Under the pieces are notes generated by a model. It had not been told where the DNA came from. It did no database searches and was given only the letters and a program-made list of their open reading frames with translations. The position numbers and the translations under genes are program-made. Below, piece by piece: positions 17,055-26,473 of a stretch of DNA of 46,411 bases (position 1 is its first letter; each line of letters begins with the position of its first letter). The stretch comes from an uncultured Lachnospiraceae bacterium (GTDB taxonomy: Bacteria; Bacillota; Clostridia; Lachnospirales; Lachnospiraceae), in NCBI GenBank assembly GCA_947630925.1, contig CANRJM010000016.1, forward strand, positions 1 to 46,411. Reading direction: 5' to 3'.

Positions 17055-17852
17055 ATGAAAATTTGCAGTATTGCAAGTGGGAGCAGTGGAAATTGTATTT
17101 ATGTTGCAGATGAAAAACATCAGATTCTGATTGACGCCGGCGTCAGCAGAAAGCGGATTATAGACGGGCTGGCACAGATTGGAGCTTTGCCGCAGGAATT
17201 GGATGCGATTTTTGTTACGCATGAACATATCGATCACATTCAAGGGATTTATATGATGGTAAAAATGTTTGGAATACCGGTATTTGCAACCGGAGGTACG
17301 CTCGACGGCATTTGCATGAAGGACAGGCAGGGAGTGCTCGGTCACGATAAACTCTATCAGATCTATGCGGACGAAACCGTACAGATGGGAGATATGCGGA
17401 TTACGCCGTTTCATATATCGCATGATGCGGCGGAGCCGGTTTGTTTTATCGTGGAAAGTCATGGAAAGAAAATGGGAATCGTAACAGATCTTGGCGTATA
17501 TGACGATTATACGGTTGAATATCTGGAAGGAAGTGAAATCCTTATTTTGGAAGCAAATCATGATATCAGCATGTTGGAAGCGGGGAAATATCCGTATCCG
17601 TTAAAATGCCGCATTCTCAGTGAAAGAGGGCATTTGTCCAACGAGGCGGCAGGGCAGCTGTTGTGCCGGCTGTTCCATAAGAATCTGCAAAGTGTATTTT
17701 TGGCGCATTTATCGAAAGAAAATAACTATCCGCAATTAGCATATGAAGCGGTAAAGTGTCAGGTGTGGGAAGAACTGGGATTCAATCAATTGCCGTTTGA
17801 ATTGCAGGTAGCGGAACGGGAAAAAACATCAAAGGTAGTTACCCTGATCTAG
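17055..17852 (+). CDS. MBL-fold metallo-hydrolase, WalJ/YycJ-like
   Basis: A 265-residue metallo-beta-lactamase-fold protein. The metal motif H56-E-H-I-D60-H61 is complete, and the N terminus (SIASGSSGNCIYV) and later H-I-S-H-D and GHLSNEAA segments match the YycJ/WalJ group. Members are cytosolic phosphodiesterases/exonucleases linked to DNA replication and cell-wall coordination in Firmicutes. The substrate cannot be read from sequence. GGAG precedes the ATG by eight bases. It follows the FtsA-like gene by 23 bases in a probable operon. Confidence 0.85.
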   Translation: MKICSIASGSSGNCIYVADEKHQILIDAGVSRKRIIDGLAQIGALPQELDAIFVTHEHIDHIQGIYMMVKMFGIPVFATGGTLDGICMKDRQGVLGHDKLYQIYADETVQMGDMRITPFHISHDAAEPVCFIVESHGKKMGIVTDLGVYDDYTVEYLEGSEILILEANHDISMLEAGKYPYPLKCRILSERGHLSNEAAGQLLCRLFHKNLQSVFLAHLSKENNYPQLAYEAVKCQVWEELGFNQLPFELQVAEREKTSKVVTLI

Positions 17853-17863
17853 AAAAGAAAGGA

Positions 17864-18148
17864 ATGAAAAGGAATATGATAAAAACAGTCGTTACCGTAG
17901 TAGGAAAAGATAGCGTGGGAATCATTGCTAAAATTTGTACTTATCTTGCAGAAAATAATATTAATATATTAGATATTTCGCAGACAATTGTAGATGGATT
18001 TTTTAATATGATGATGATTGTGGATATTGCTGCATTTGAGAAGGACTTTGGGACGTTGGTAGACGAACTGGAGGAGATTGGCGGTCAGATGGGATGTATC
18101 GTAAAGACGCAGCGCGAGGATATCTTTGACAAAATGCATAGAATATAA
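17864..18148 (+). CDS. ACT-domain protein, UPF0237 family
   Basis: A 94-residue (or 90-residue) single ACT domain. The strand-helix pattern VVGKDSVGIIAKICTYLAE and the NINILDIS turn are typical of regulatory ligand-binding ACT domains related to the GcvR type. The ATG at 17876 would give the usual family length of 90; neither start has an ideally spaced ribosome binding site. It is followed 21 bases later by UPF0210. The two genes are commonly paired in Firmicutes, so this protein probably senses an amino acid or similar metabolite for its neighbour. Confidence 0.88.
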   Translation: MKRNMIKTVVTVVGKDSVGIIAKICTYLAENNINILDISQTIVDGFFNMMMIVDIAAFEKDFGTLVDELEEIGGQMGCIVKTQREDIFDKMHRI

Positions 18149-18169
18149 TAGAAGGGAAACAATGGTGTT

Positions 18170-19534
18170 ATGATAAATATACATGAAGTCCTTGAGACGA
18201 ATGAAATGATTGAGAAAGAGAATCTGGATGTCCGCACGATAACGTTGGGAATCAGCCTGCTTAATTGTATTGATACGGATTTGGACAGGCTTTGTAAAAA
18301 AATCTATGAGCGCATTACGACGACAGCCAGGGATTTAGTCAAGACAGGTATGGATATTGAGAAAGAGTTTGGGATACCGATTGTCAATAAGAGGATTTCC
18401 GTGACGCCGATTTCTCTGATAGGCGGCTCGGCGTGCAAGGCGCCGGAGGACTATGTTAAGATTGCCCAGACGTTGGATCGTGCGGCAAAAGCGACAGGCG
18501 TTAATTTTATAGGCGGTTACAGTGCATTGGTTTCAAAAGGGATGACGGAAAGCGATGAATATTTGCTCCGTTCCATCCCGCAGGCGTTAGCAGCTACAGA
18601 TTTTGTCTGCAGTTCCGTGAATTTAGGCTCTACAAAAACCGGAATGAATATGGATGCGGTTGAGATGATGGGGGAGATTATTTTACAGACGGCAGAAGAA
18701 ACGAAAGAGAAAGACAGCATTGGCTGTGCAAAACTGGTCGTATTCTGCAATGCGCCGGATGATAATCCTTTTATGGCGGGAGCATTTCATGGGGTTACGG
18801 AGGCGGATGCAATTATCAATGTCGGCGTCAGCGGGCCCGGCGTGATGCGTAAAGCGTTGGAATCCGTGCGGGGTACGGATTTTGGCACTCTTTGCGAAAA
18901 AATAAAAAAGACGGCATTTAAAATAACCAGAGTAGGCCAGTTAGTGGCAAGGGAGGCTTCCAACCGTCTGGGGATTCCATTTGGCATTATTGATTTATCT
19001 CTGGCGCCAACACCGGCAATTGGAGACAGCATTGCCGATATTTTTGAGGAAATGGGGCTGCAGCGGGCAGGCGCGCCGGGGACAACCGCAGCGCTTGCGC
19101 TATTAAACGATCAGGTAAAAAAAGGCGGTGTTATGGCATCCTCTTATGTAGGGGGCTTGAGCGGCGCATTTATCCCTGTCAGTGAAGATCAGGGAATGAT
19201 ACATGCAGTTACAGACGGCGCATTAACGCTTGAAAAACTGGAGGCTATGACTTGTGTCTGTTCGGTAGGCTTAGATATGGTTGCCATCCCCGGAGATACG
19301 AAAGCGGAAACAATTTCAGGAATCATTGCCGACGAGATGGCGATAGGCATGATCAATCAGAAGACAACGGCTGTTCGTCTGATTCCTGTCATCGGAAAGA
19401 AAGTGGGAGAAACGGTGGAATTTGGCGGCTTGTTAGGGTATGCGCCGATCATGCCGGTAAATTCGTTTGATTGCAGTGCATTTATTCATCGCGGCGGAAG
19501 GATTCCAGCGCCAATACATAGTTTTAAGAATTAA
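18170..19534 (+). CDS. UPF0210 (PFL-family, DUF711) protein
   Basis: A 454-residue protein with the normal length and start of the UPF0210 family ([10 protein letters not shown], then [10 protein letters not shown]). Glycine-rich loops occur through the middle ([28 protein letters not shown]), and the C terminus ends with [16 protein letters not shown]. Members are distantly related to glycyl-radical enzymes (pyruvate formate-lyase fold), but the reaction is unknown. It sits directly behind its usual ACT-domain partner. No glycyl-radical RVxGY-type motif is seen, so radical chemistry should not be assumed. Confidence 0.92.
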   Translation: MINIHEVLETNEMIEKENLDVRTITLGISLLNCIDTDLDRLCKKIYERITTTARDLVKTGMDIEKEFGIPIVNKRISVTPISLIGGSACKAPEDYVKIAQTLDRAAKATGVNFIGGYSALVSKGMTESDEYLLRSIPQALAATDFVCSSVNLGSTKTGMNMDAVEMMGEIILQTAEETKEKDSIGCAKLVVFCNAPDDNPFMAGAFHGVTEADAIINVGVSGPGVMRKALESVRGTDFGTLCEKIKKTAFKITRVGQLVAREASNRLGIPFGIIDLSLAPTPAIGDSIADIFEEMGLQRAGAPGTTAALALLNDQVKKGGVMASSYVGGLSGAFIPVSEDQGMIHAVTDGALTLEKLEAMTCVCSVGLDMVAIPGDTKAETISGIIADEMAIGMINQKTTAVRLIPVIGKKVGETVEFGGLLGYAPIMPVNSFDCSAFIHRGGRIPAPIHSFKN

Positions 19535-19572
19535 AAGGAAAATACTGCCGTTTGTAGGGGAAGGATAAGAGC

Positions 19573-20691
19573 ATGAAAGACAGAGGGATAAAGGAAGATT
19601 CAAAGAAAATACGACGCATTCCACTTTGGGGAAAGATTGTCATCGGCATAGCTGCAGCCATACTTGTAGCAGGAAGTGGCGTTTATGCGGCGATTGATTA
19701 TTATTATCATAAGATCAATATAGAAAGCGGTCAGGAATCCGTTGAAAAGCAGGAGGAGATATTTGACAAAGATGAAAATATCGGCAATTTAAAAGAAGTA
19801 GATCCGGCTTCCATACAATTAGACAGCGCCGCGCAGGCAAAGGAATCTTCTGATGTCATCAATATATTGATCTGTGGGGAGGAAGCCATTCACGATAACC
19901 GTGGAAGAACGGACAGTATTATGATTGCAACGATTAATCAGAAGGATAGTAATTTACGTTTGACATCGATTATGCGGGATACCTATGTAAAAATCCCCGG
20001 ATTTAGTGACAATAAGATTAACGCCGCATACCATAATGGGGGGATGAAGGCGTTGACAGCAACGATAAAGGAGAATTTTGGGATTACAGTAGACGGATAT
20101 GTACTGGTTAATTTTGATTCGTTTCAGGAAATTATTAATGCGATTGGCGGCATTGATATTAAGCTTTCGGAAGAGGAAGTACGCTATTTAAATTCGACGA
20201 ACTATATTTCTGATTCGTCTTATCACAATCTGCATGTGGGAGTCAATCATATGAATGGAAATCAGGCGTTGGGATATGCGCGTGTCCGTTATGTCAAAAA
20301 GGACGGAAAGTATGGAGATTTTGCTCGAACGTTGCGCCATCGGACAGTGATAAAAGCAATTTATAAAAAAATGATGAAAAAATCTACATTGGAATTAGTG
20401 GCGATGGTACCCAAGATATTTCCAATGATTCTTAGCACAAATATTAAGAAGGCAGATGTTATTAACTATCTGGTAGCCGGTGTTAAGGTACGCGATAAAA
20501 ATTCGACTTTAAAAACAATGAATGTACCCATTGAAGGGTATTATAAGCTGACGCGCGTCAGGGGAATGTCAGTCGTTTTGGCAAGCCCTTTGGATGAAAA
20601 TGTCAAGCAGATGCAAGAATTTATTTATGGCAGCGCATTACAGAGTGATGGAGATTTTAATGCAAAGGCCAATATTACAATCGGACAATAG
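19573..20691 (+). CDS. LytR-CpsA-Psr (LCP) family cell-wall polymer ligase
   Basis: A 372-residue membrane-anchored protein. The short basic cytoplasmic tail is followed by one membrane segment (about 18-40). The extracellular LCP domain has TDSIMIATIN, the R-D-T-Y polyprenyl-phosphate contact (SIMRDTYVKIPG), NAAYHNGG, and the C-terminal arginine-rich helix (YARVRY, ARTLRHR). LCP proteins transfer teichoic acids or capsular polymers from lipid carriers to peptidoglycan. AAGGA precedes the ATG. It lies 22 bases before an LRR surface protein and may share its transcript. Confidence 0.93.
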   Translation: MKDRGIKEDSKKIRRIPLWGKIVIGIAAAILVAGSGVYAAIDYYYHKINIESGQESVEKQEEIFDKDENIGNLKEVDPASIQLDSAAQAKESSDVINILICGEEAIHDNRGRTDSIMIATINQKDSNLRLTSIMRDTYVKIPGFSDNKINAAYHNGGMKALTATIKENFGITVDGYVLVNFDSFQEIINAIGGIDIKLSEEEVRYLNSTNYISDSSYHNLHVGVNHMNGNQALGYARVRYVKKDGKYGDFARTLRHRTVIKAIYKKMMKKSTLELVAMVPKIFPMILSTNIKKADVINYLVAGVKVRDKNSTLKTMNVPIEGYYKLTRVRGMSVVLASPLDENVKQMQEFIYGSALQSDGDFNAKANITIGQ

Positions 20692-20733
20692 GGAGAGAAA
20701 CAGAGCGTAACAGTGTCTGGGATAGGAGAGCCT

Positions 20734-21816
20734 ATGAAAAAAAGGAAACGGATAGTGCAGATATGGATTCTGTTTTTTATTGGATTAGCAGCATTTGGTA
20801 CGGGAAGCAGTACAAAAGCAAACGATGGGGAGACAGAAGATAATACGAATACGTATTCCTATTATTTAGACAGTGATACCGGTTGCCTTACCATAACCGG
20901 AAATGGGAAAATGGGAAATGTTGGTATTGATACGAAACAAAAGGGGTATGAATTTGTACCAAACCGTCCATGGGCGTTGACAAAAGCGAAAGCAAAGAAG
21001 ATTAAGTCTGTCAATATCGGAGAGGGCATTACGAATATTCCTTCGGGAGCCTTTGCATATCTTTCTGATTTGAAAAAAATCCAAATTCCGGATTCCGTTA
21101 CATCCATTGGGAAATATGCATTTTACAAGTGCAAATCGTTAAAGACCATACAGTTGTCTGGCTATGTCAGTTCCATTGGGGCAGAGGCATTTTATGGATG
21201 CAGTAAAATGAAGTCCATTTCTTTGGGAGAACGCCTAAACAGCATTGGAACTCGTGCTTTTTTTGGAACAAAATCACTTTGTTCCATTAAAGTGGATAAG
21301 GCAAACAAAAACTTTGTTGTTAAGGATGACGCTTTGTATAGCAAGAGTAAAAGGGTTTTGTATGTCTACGCGACCGGCATTTCCGGTTCGGCAAAAATTC
21401 TTAAAACAACTGTACGGATTAAATCAGGAGCTTTTGCCAATGCAACGATTCGAAAGATTTCCATTCCGCCTTCTGTCAAGGTAATTGAAAGCGGAGCTTT
21501 TTACCGGTGTAAAAAACTAAAGAAAGTTATGTTTGATAAAAAATCGAACTGCCGGACATTTCTTTGCTATTATAAGAATTATGGGAATTCCGTATATAAA
21601 CGTTTGGGCACGTTTGAGGGCTGTAGCAGCCTGGTGCGGTTTCAAGCGCCAAGGAGGCTGCGCTCTATGGGCGCTTCTGCATTTGCCGGCTGTAAAAAAT
21701 TAAAAGAAGTGGTACTGGGCAAAGCATTTCGGTATTTTTTGACGGATACCGGGAAAAAGACAAAAAATAGAAAAAAGACTTCCTTAAAAAATGTGAAGGT
21801 AGTTTCTCTCTCCTAA
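20734..21816 (+). CDS. Secreted BspA-family leucine-rich-repeat protein
   Basis: A 360-residue exported protein. The signal peptide covers about residues 1-33. It is followed by a conserved strand region and several BspA-type (LRR_5) repeats of about 23 residues with the pattern IPDSVTSIGKYAFYKCKSLK, seen from about 110 to 330. Such repeats mediate adhesion or recognition at the cell surface. I use the ATG at 20734 with AGGAG five bases upstream; the GTG at 20713 would disrupt the signal peptide. No sortase motif or membrane anchor is visible, so attachment is unclear. Confidence 0.85.
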   Translation: MKKRKRIVQIWILFFIGLAAFGTGSSTKANDGETEDNTNTYSYYLDSDTGCLTITGNGKMGNVGIDTKQKGYEFVPNRPWALTKAKAKKIKSVNIGEGITNIPSGAFAYLSDLKKIQIPDSVTSIGKYAFYKCKSLKTIQLSGYVSSIGAEAFYGCSKMKSISLGERLNSIGTRAFFGTKSLCSIKVDKANKNFVVKDDALYSKSKRVLYVYATGISGSAKILKTTVRIKSGAFANATIRKISIPPSVKVIESGAFYRCKKLKKVMFDKKSNCRTFLCYYKNYGNSVYKRLGTFEGCSSLVRFQAPRRLRSMGASAFAGCKKLKEVVLGKAFRYFLTDTGKKTKNRKKTSLKNVKVVSLS

Positions 21817-21840
21817 GAATATATTGTATACAAGGATACA

Positions 21841-21870
21841 TTGACACATGTGTACATTATATGGTATAAC
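21841..21870 (+). promoter_or_regulatory. Promoter of the aminotransferase gene
   Basis: TTGACA (21841-21846) and TATAAC (21865-21870) are 18 bp apart. A TTGTATACAA palindrome lies just upstream (21824-21833), perhaps an operator. Confidence 0.65.
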
Positions 21871-21929
21871 AAATAATGGTGTCGAATCAAGGCACACATT
21901 AATAGATGTTATTCTGAAAGGAGAGCATT

Positions 21930-23129
21930 ATGTCATTAGAATTATCGAAAAAAGCAGTTGCTGTAAAGCCTTCTTCTACTCTTGCCATAACGGCGAAAGC
22001 CAAGGAGTTGAGGGCGCAGGGAAAGGATGTTGTTGGGTTTGGTGCAGGAGAGCCTGATTTTAACACGCCGGACAACATTTGTAATGCTGCCATTACGGCA
22101 ATACAGGATGGATTTACAAAATATACGCCGGCTTCCGGTATTAATGATTTAAAGGAAGCAGTTTCTAAAAAATTCAAGGAATTGAATCATTTGGATTACG
22201 GAATCGATCAGATTGTCATTAGTAATGGAGGGAAGCATTCTCTGACCAATATTTTTACCGCACTGATAAATCCAGGGGACGAGGTTATTATTCCGGCGCC
22301 GTTCTGGCTGAGTTATCCGGAGATTGTAAAGCTGGCGGGCGGTGTTCCCGTGATTATTACGACAACAAAAGAACAGGGGTATAAGTTGACGGCGGAGGAA
22401 TTAGAAAAAGCTGTCAATGAAAAGACGAAGGCAGTGATTATCAATACGCCGAATAATCCTACCGGTATGCTCTATACGGAGGAAGAACTTCGTGCAATCG
22501 CTGACGTAGTCGTGAAAAAGGATATTTATGTTGTTGCAGATGAGATGTATGAGCAGCTTGTCTATGGAGAACAAAAACATATCAGTATCGCTTCTCTTGG
22601 CAAGGATATTTATGACAGGACAATTACCTGCAGCGGTCTGGCAAAGAGCTATTCCATGACCGGTTGGAGAATTGGCTATACAGGTTCTTCTAAGGAGATT
22701 GCAAAGGCGATGGGAAGCGTGCAGAGCCATCAGACGTCTAATCCAAATTCTATTGCACAAAAGGCGGCAGTTGAGGCTTTAAACGGTCCGCAGGATTCTG
22801 TGGAAAAAATGCATGCAGAGTTTGATAAACGTCGTCAATATATTTATAAAAGAATCTGTGAGATGCCGCTTGTCAGCGCTATTGAGCCAAAAGGCGCGTT
22901 CTATATTTTTGTAGATGCCAGCGAGGTAATCGGAAAGAAGTATCATACTCAGACGCTGGATTCCGTTGAACAGATGGCAGAGATCTTAATTAATGATTAT
23001 AATACTGCCGTAGTGCCTTGTGCGGACTTTGGTTTTGATAAACATATCCGTCTGTCTTATGCGATTTCCATTGAGCAGATTGAAAAAGGACTGGATCGGA
23101 TGCAGCAATTTTTAGAGGAATTGAAGTAG
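21930..23129 (+). CDS. Class I aminotransferase, aspartate aminotransferase type
   Basis: A 399-residue pyridoxal-phosphate enzyme. It contains the cofactor-phosphate SNGGKHSL loop, the NTPNNPTG loop, the D-E-M-Y aspartate contacting the pyridine ring, and the Schiff-base lysine in SGLAKSYSMTGWRIGY. Length and motifs fit the AspB/prokaryotic aspartate aminotransferase subgroup, which links aspartate and oxaloacetate to glutamate. Specificity for aspartate versus other amino acids is not certain. AAAGGAGAG precedes the ATG. It is monocistronic, with its own promoter and a terminator downstream. Confidence 0.9.
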   Translation: MSLELSKKAVAVKPSSTLAITAKAKELRAQGKDVVGFGAGEPDFNTPDNICNAAITAIQDGFTKYTPASGINDLKEAVSKKFKELNHLDYGIDQIVISNGGKHSLTNIFTALINPGDEVIIPAPFWLSYPEIVKLAGGVPVIITTTKEQGYKLTAEELEKAVNEKTKAVIINTPNNPTGMLYTEEELRAIADVVVKKDIYVVADEMYEQLVYGEQKHISIASLGKDIYDRTITCSGLAKSYSMTGWRIGYTGSSKEIAKAMGSVQSHQTSNPNSIAQKAAVEALNGPQDSVEKMHAEFDKRRQYIYKRICEMPLVSAIEPKGAFYIFVDASEVIGKKYHTQTLDSVEQMAEILINDYNTAVVPCADFGFDKHIRLSYAISIEQIEKGLDRMQQFLEELK

Positions 23130-23208
23130 GACGATTTTTAACAGACTTCAACCGCAAAGCGGAATTAGCTCAGAAAATTCGGTATGTAAAAAGAAAAGGA
23201 ACATAATG

Positions 23209-23263
23209 AAACCTTCCAGAAGGAGCGATTTTAAAGGGATTAATCTTTCGGGAAGGTTTTTTT
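23209..23263 (+). terminator. Intrinsic terminator after the aminotransferase
   Basis: AAACCTTCC (23209-23217) pairs with GGAAGGTTT (23251-23259), followed by a run of T. It ends the aminotransferase transcript before the convergent XRE gene. Confidence 0.75.
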
Positions 23264-23296
23264 CATCCTTATTTTTATGATTTCAGGTAAAAGGAA

Positions 23297-23626
23297 TTAT
23301 TTATTCTCTTGACGCTCTTTTAAAAGCTGTGTAATTTGTTGGATCAGTACTTTGTTTTCATAGTCTAAGTCATCGCCGTTCTCCTGGAAGGTCCCAATCT
23401 CTTCCGGAGAAGGATAAAAATATTCTCCGAGTAAAATATCATTTGGCGTCGTCTTCAAGGCCTGGCAAATGGCAAGCAGGGATTCTAAGGACATAGCAGC
23501 TTTTGCTGTCTCAATATGCGATATGTGAACGTCTGAGACATGGGCGCGTTCTGCTAATTGCGCCTGCGTCATCTTTAACTCATGGCGCCGCCGCCTTATG
23601 TTATTACCAATTAACTTTGATTTCAT
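23297..23626 (-). CDS. XRE-family helix-turn-helix regulator
   Basis: A 109-residue protein with a Cro/C1-type helix-turn-helix (residues about 8-65; RRRRHELKMTQAQLAERA, then SDVHISHIE) and a short acidic C-terminal tail. The ATG at 23626 has GGGGGAATG just upstream; the earlier in-frame start would add an implausible hydrophobic extension. It diverges from the small gene at 23812. Its target is unknown; self-regulation through the intervening 185 bp is plausible. Confidence 0.85.
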   Translation of the reverse strand: MKSKLIGNNIRRRRHELKMTQAQLAERAHVSDVHISHIETAKAAMSLESLLAICQALKTTPNDILLGEYFYPSPEEIGTFQENGDDLDYENKVLIQQITQLLKERQENK

Positions 23627-23811
23627 ACCATTCCCCCAATACCAGATTAGCAATGATTTTGTAAGATACCGATATAACGGATATATGTAGAATATCAATT
23701 TGTAAAACACAAAAGAATAAACTGATAAGACAGAATTGTCATATCAAGTATAATATGGTAATATTTTTAAAAAATATGCTATTTTTTCAGATAAAATAAA
23801 GGAGAGCAAAT

Positions 23812-23994
23812 ATGAGGAAAAAAGAAATTGACGCCATTGTCAGAAAACTGATAGAAGAATCAAAGCAGAAACAGCGATTGTTTTCAAAGGAAGAATTAAG
23901 AAAAAGATTTTGCGGCGATTATTCCAGAGATCAACAGGAGAGAATCTGCCATCGCTATTATTATGTGGGAGCGCCGGACTTCAGAAAAGATTAG
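23812..23994 (+). CDS. Small basic hypothetical protein
   Basis: A 60-residue charged protein, rich in Lys/Arg/Glu, likely helical in its first 35 residues, with a C-terminal CHRYYYVGAPDF stretch. It has no signal peptide or membrane segment. AAAGGAGAG lies six to eight bases before the ATG, which is why I accept it as a gene. I do not recognise the family. Confidence 0.6.
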   Translation: MRKKEIDAIVRKLIEESKQKQRLFSKEELRKRFCGDYSRDQQERICHRYYYVGAPDFRKD

Positions 23995-24068
23995 GGTGTT
24001 CTTTTTTCTATTATGTGATACAATAATGGATGGTTTAAATTTATGAAAGTTAAGGAATGGGGGATAGT

Positions 24069-25265
24069 GTGAATAGGAAAATAAAAGATATTCAAAAACC
24101 GGAATTTATGAAGAAGGCAGTCGCTTCGCATAGTCACAGTGCAGCATTAGAACTTTTAATTGCGCTGGCAGTATTTCTGATTGGCGATTTTGCGGTCAGT
24201 ATTCTGCAGATGCCTGCTATGCTGGTGCACTTGTTAAGCAGTGGAGAATATATCCGGATGATTCAGAGCAATCATTTTGATATGCAGGTTATTCTGAATC
24301 TGCTGCTGCATCTGCCGGCTTGGATCAGGGTTATCAATATGATAGCAGAGGCGGGGCTTATCGTAGTTTTTATTTTATATTGCAGACTTTTTGAAAAAAG
24401 AAAGATATCTACTATGGGATTTCAAAAGAAAGGTGTTATAAAAGAGTCTTTAAGGGGCGTTTTATTGGGAGTCTTTGCCTTTGCGGCGGTATACCTGATT
24501 TGCCTGTTGAGCGGTAGTCTTCAATTTTCAGCAGATGCCGCGGGTAATTTTTCCTTTCTGTATCTGTTTGGCTTTTTATTGGGATGCATGGTACGGGGGA
24601 TGGCAGAAGAGGTTATTTGCAGGGGGTATCTGTTTGTTTCTCTGACAAAGAGGTATTCTGTCATTTTTTCCATTGTGCTCAGTTCCCTGTTTTTTATGAT
24701 GATGCATGGAATGAATACGGAAATGTCTGCGCTATCGTATTTGAATCTGTTTCTGTTTGGCGCGCTGATGGCTCTTCTTATGATACGGTATGAGAATATA
24801 TGGTTAATTGGTGCGTTCCATGGCATTTGGAACTTTGCCGGAGAAAATATTTTCGGTGTGCAGGTTAGCGGCTTACAGGAGCAATTTTCTCTTTTTTCTA
24901 TGACGCCAATCGACGGAAGAGGTCTGTTAAATGGCGGCAGCTTTGGGTTAGAAGGGGGATTGGCCATGACGCTTGTTTTTTTGGGTATCCTCGCATTGCT
25001 CCTGTGGAGGATGAAGAAAAAGGGGTATTTTATTGAGAAAAACATGGTTCTCAATTCTTACGACATCGAGTATAACAGGAGTAGAATGCCAAAAACGGCA
25101 GCGCCATATGAGCAGGGACAGAATCCGCCGGTCAAACAACAGCCGCAATCGGAAATGCTGGAGCCGGAGGATATAGAACAGTCTGCCACGCATCTGGCGA
25201 ATGATGCGCCGGTAAAATTTGATGCATCCTATTTTAAGGAAGAGGAGGATGACGCAGAGGATTAG
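24069..25265 (+). CDS. CPBP-family intramembrane metalloprotease
   Basis: About 398 residues with six to eight membrane segments. The CPBP/Abi signature is complete: motif 1 EEVICRGYLF (E-E-x-x-x-R), motif 2 MMMHGMN, motif 3 GAFHGIWNFAGE. Members cleave prenylated or membrane substrates, or protect against bacteriocins. The C-terminal 80 residues are a charged, glutamate-rich cytoplasmic tail that is longer than usual. I prefer GTG at 24069 because GGGGGA lies just before it; ATG at 24057 has no properly spaced site. The stop is three bases from the convergent glycosyltransferase end. Confidence 0.88.
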   Translation: MNRKIKDIQKPEFMKKAVASHSHSAALELLIALAVFLIGDFAVSILQMPAMLVHLLSSGEYIRMIQSNHFDMQVILNLLLHLPAWIRVINMIAEAGLIVVFILYCRLFEKRKISTMGFQKKGVIKESLRGVLLGVFAFAAVYLICLLSGSLQFSADAAGNFSFLYLFGFLLGCMVRGMAEEVICRGYLFVSLTKRYSVIFSIVLSSLFFMMMHGMNTEMSALSYLNLFLFGALMALLMIRYENIWLIGAFHGIWNFAGENIFGVQVSGLQEQFSLFSMTPIDGRGLLNGGSFGLEGGLAMTLVFLGILALLLWRMKKKGYFIEKNMVLNSYDIEYNRSRMPKTAAPYEQGQNPPVKQQPQSEMLEPEDIEQSATHLANDAPVKFDASYFKEEEDDAED

Positions 25266-25268
25266 AAC

Positions 25269-26438
25269 CTATCCTTCAGGAAATATCGTGTGCAGAATCT
25301 GCAGAATTCTTTTTTCATAAGAATGCAGGCGCTGCACTTTTTTTTGGCCGGATTTGGCAATGGCGGTTCGTTCCTCCGGATGGGACAAATAGTAATCTGT
25401 TTTTTTCTTTAAATCCTCCATTCCGTCGTATATCACAAGATCAATACCGTCTGTAAAGAGATTGCAGATTTCTTCGCGGTAATCGGTCAGTAAGAAGCCG
25501 CCGGAGGATAGGATATCAAAGACGCGCAGAGGAATCCCGTTTTCGATATTTGGGATCGTCAGATTCAGATTGATTTTAGAATGGAGAAAAATATCCGGCA
25601 TCTGCGTATGATAATCAACAGCAGGATGAAGTTGAATCTGCTTTTTTAACTGTGTTCCCCGACTGGTCGTAAAAAGGTGTACCTGATAGAAATCTGCAAG
25701 GAAATTTAAGAGATCGCTTCTCATATCGGCCGCAACCTTATAGGAGAGAACGGCGGTAGCAAAATGCAGGCGCAGTTCCTCCAGCGAAGAAGAGCCATTT
25801 ACGACATGAGTATACTGCATGACGTCTGTCAGGATATTGTTATCTAACATGGATGGTAAAAGATTTCCGCCGGTCACTTTTTTTTGCGCTTCTATAGCGG
25901 CATCCATATATCCGCACAGATAATTTGGCAGTGCAATGCACATATCTTCATAGCGGTTTCGATCATATAGATTTCCTACAAAGGAAATGTCATAGGAATA
26001 AAACGCATCATCAGTTTTTTGCTTCGCTAAATCAAAGCATTTTTGCAGGCAAATTCCTGCCAGTGGAAGATAATATGCATGGGAGACTCCCTTTTTTAAA
26101 AGGCGTTCCTGTTCTTTTTTATCAAATGTAAAAATATAATTGGTAGGATAGAAAACGGAAGGATGAAGCATTGCCAAAAGCGGAGCATCACAGCACCAGG
26201 ATGCGTAGGGAATTTGATATCTGTGGCAGAGGTGGCCAATCGCCGCGAAATAATTCACAGAAAAAACAAGATCAAACGGTTGTGCCATTTTTTCAGAAAA
26301 AAGTTTTGTAAAGGCTTCGTTTTCTGTTTGGTTGGCAAGTGGAAAAACAAGGACATCGACTTGATGTCCCTGTTTTTTCAATGTATTTAAAATGTCATGA
26401 TAGGGATAGATCTCCCAACGGTACAGTAAAATTTTCAT
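25269..26438 (-). CDS. CgeB/DUF3880-type glycosyltransferase
   Basis: A 389-residue cytosolic protein. The N-terminal half has a Rossmann-like start (MKILLYRWEIYPY) and a DUF3880-like region (SWCCDAPL, YIFTFDKKEQERL, HAYYLPLA). The C-terminal half has the GT-B signature of CgeB-like transferases (NLTIPNIENGIPLRVFDIL, SSGGFLLTDYREE). It likely adds sugar to a protein or envelope component. The ATG at 26438 has AAAGGG about ten bases upstream; the TTG at 26465 is rejected. It follows the giant activase gene by about 35 bases and is probably cotranscribed. Confidence 0.8.
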   Translation of the reverse strand: MKILLYRWEIYPYHDILNTLKKQGHQVDVLVFPLANQTENEAFTKLFSEKMAQPFDLVFSVNYFAAIGHLCHRYQIPYASWCCDAPLLAMLHPSVFYPTNYIFTFDKKEQERLLKKGVSHAYYLPLAGICLQKCFDLAKQKTDDAFYSYDISFVGNLYDRNRYEDMCIALPNYLCGYMDAAIEAQKKVTGGNLLPSMLDNNILTDVMQYTHVVNGSSSLEELRLHFATAVLSYKVAADMRSDLLNFLADFYQVHLFTTSRGTQLKKQIQLHPAVDYHTQMPDIFLHSKINLNLTIPNIENGIPLRVFDILSSGGFLLTDYREEICNLFTDGIDLVIYDGMEDLKKKTDYYLSHPEERTAIAKSGQKKVQRLHSYEKRILQILHTIFPEG

Positions 26439-26473
26439 GTACTGGCAACCCTTTCTTTGCTTCAATATCAGGA

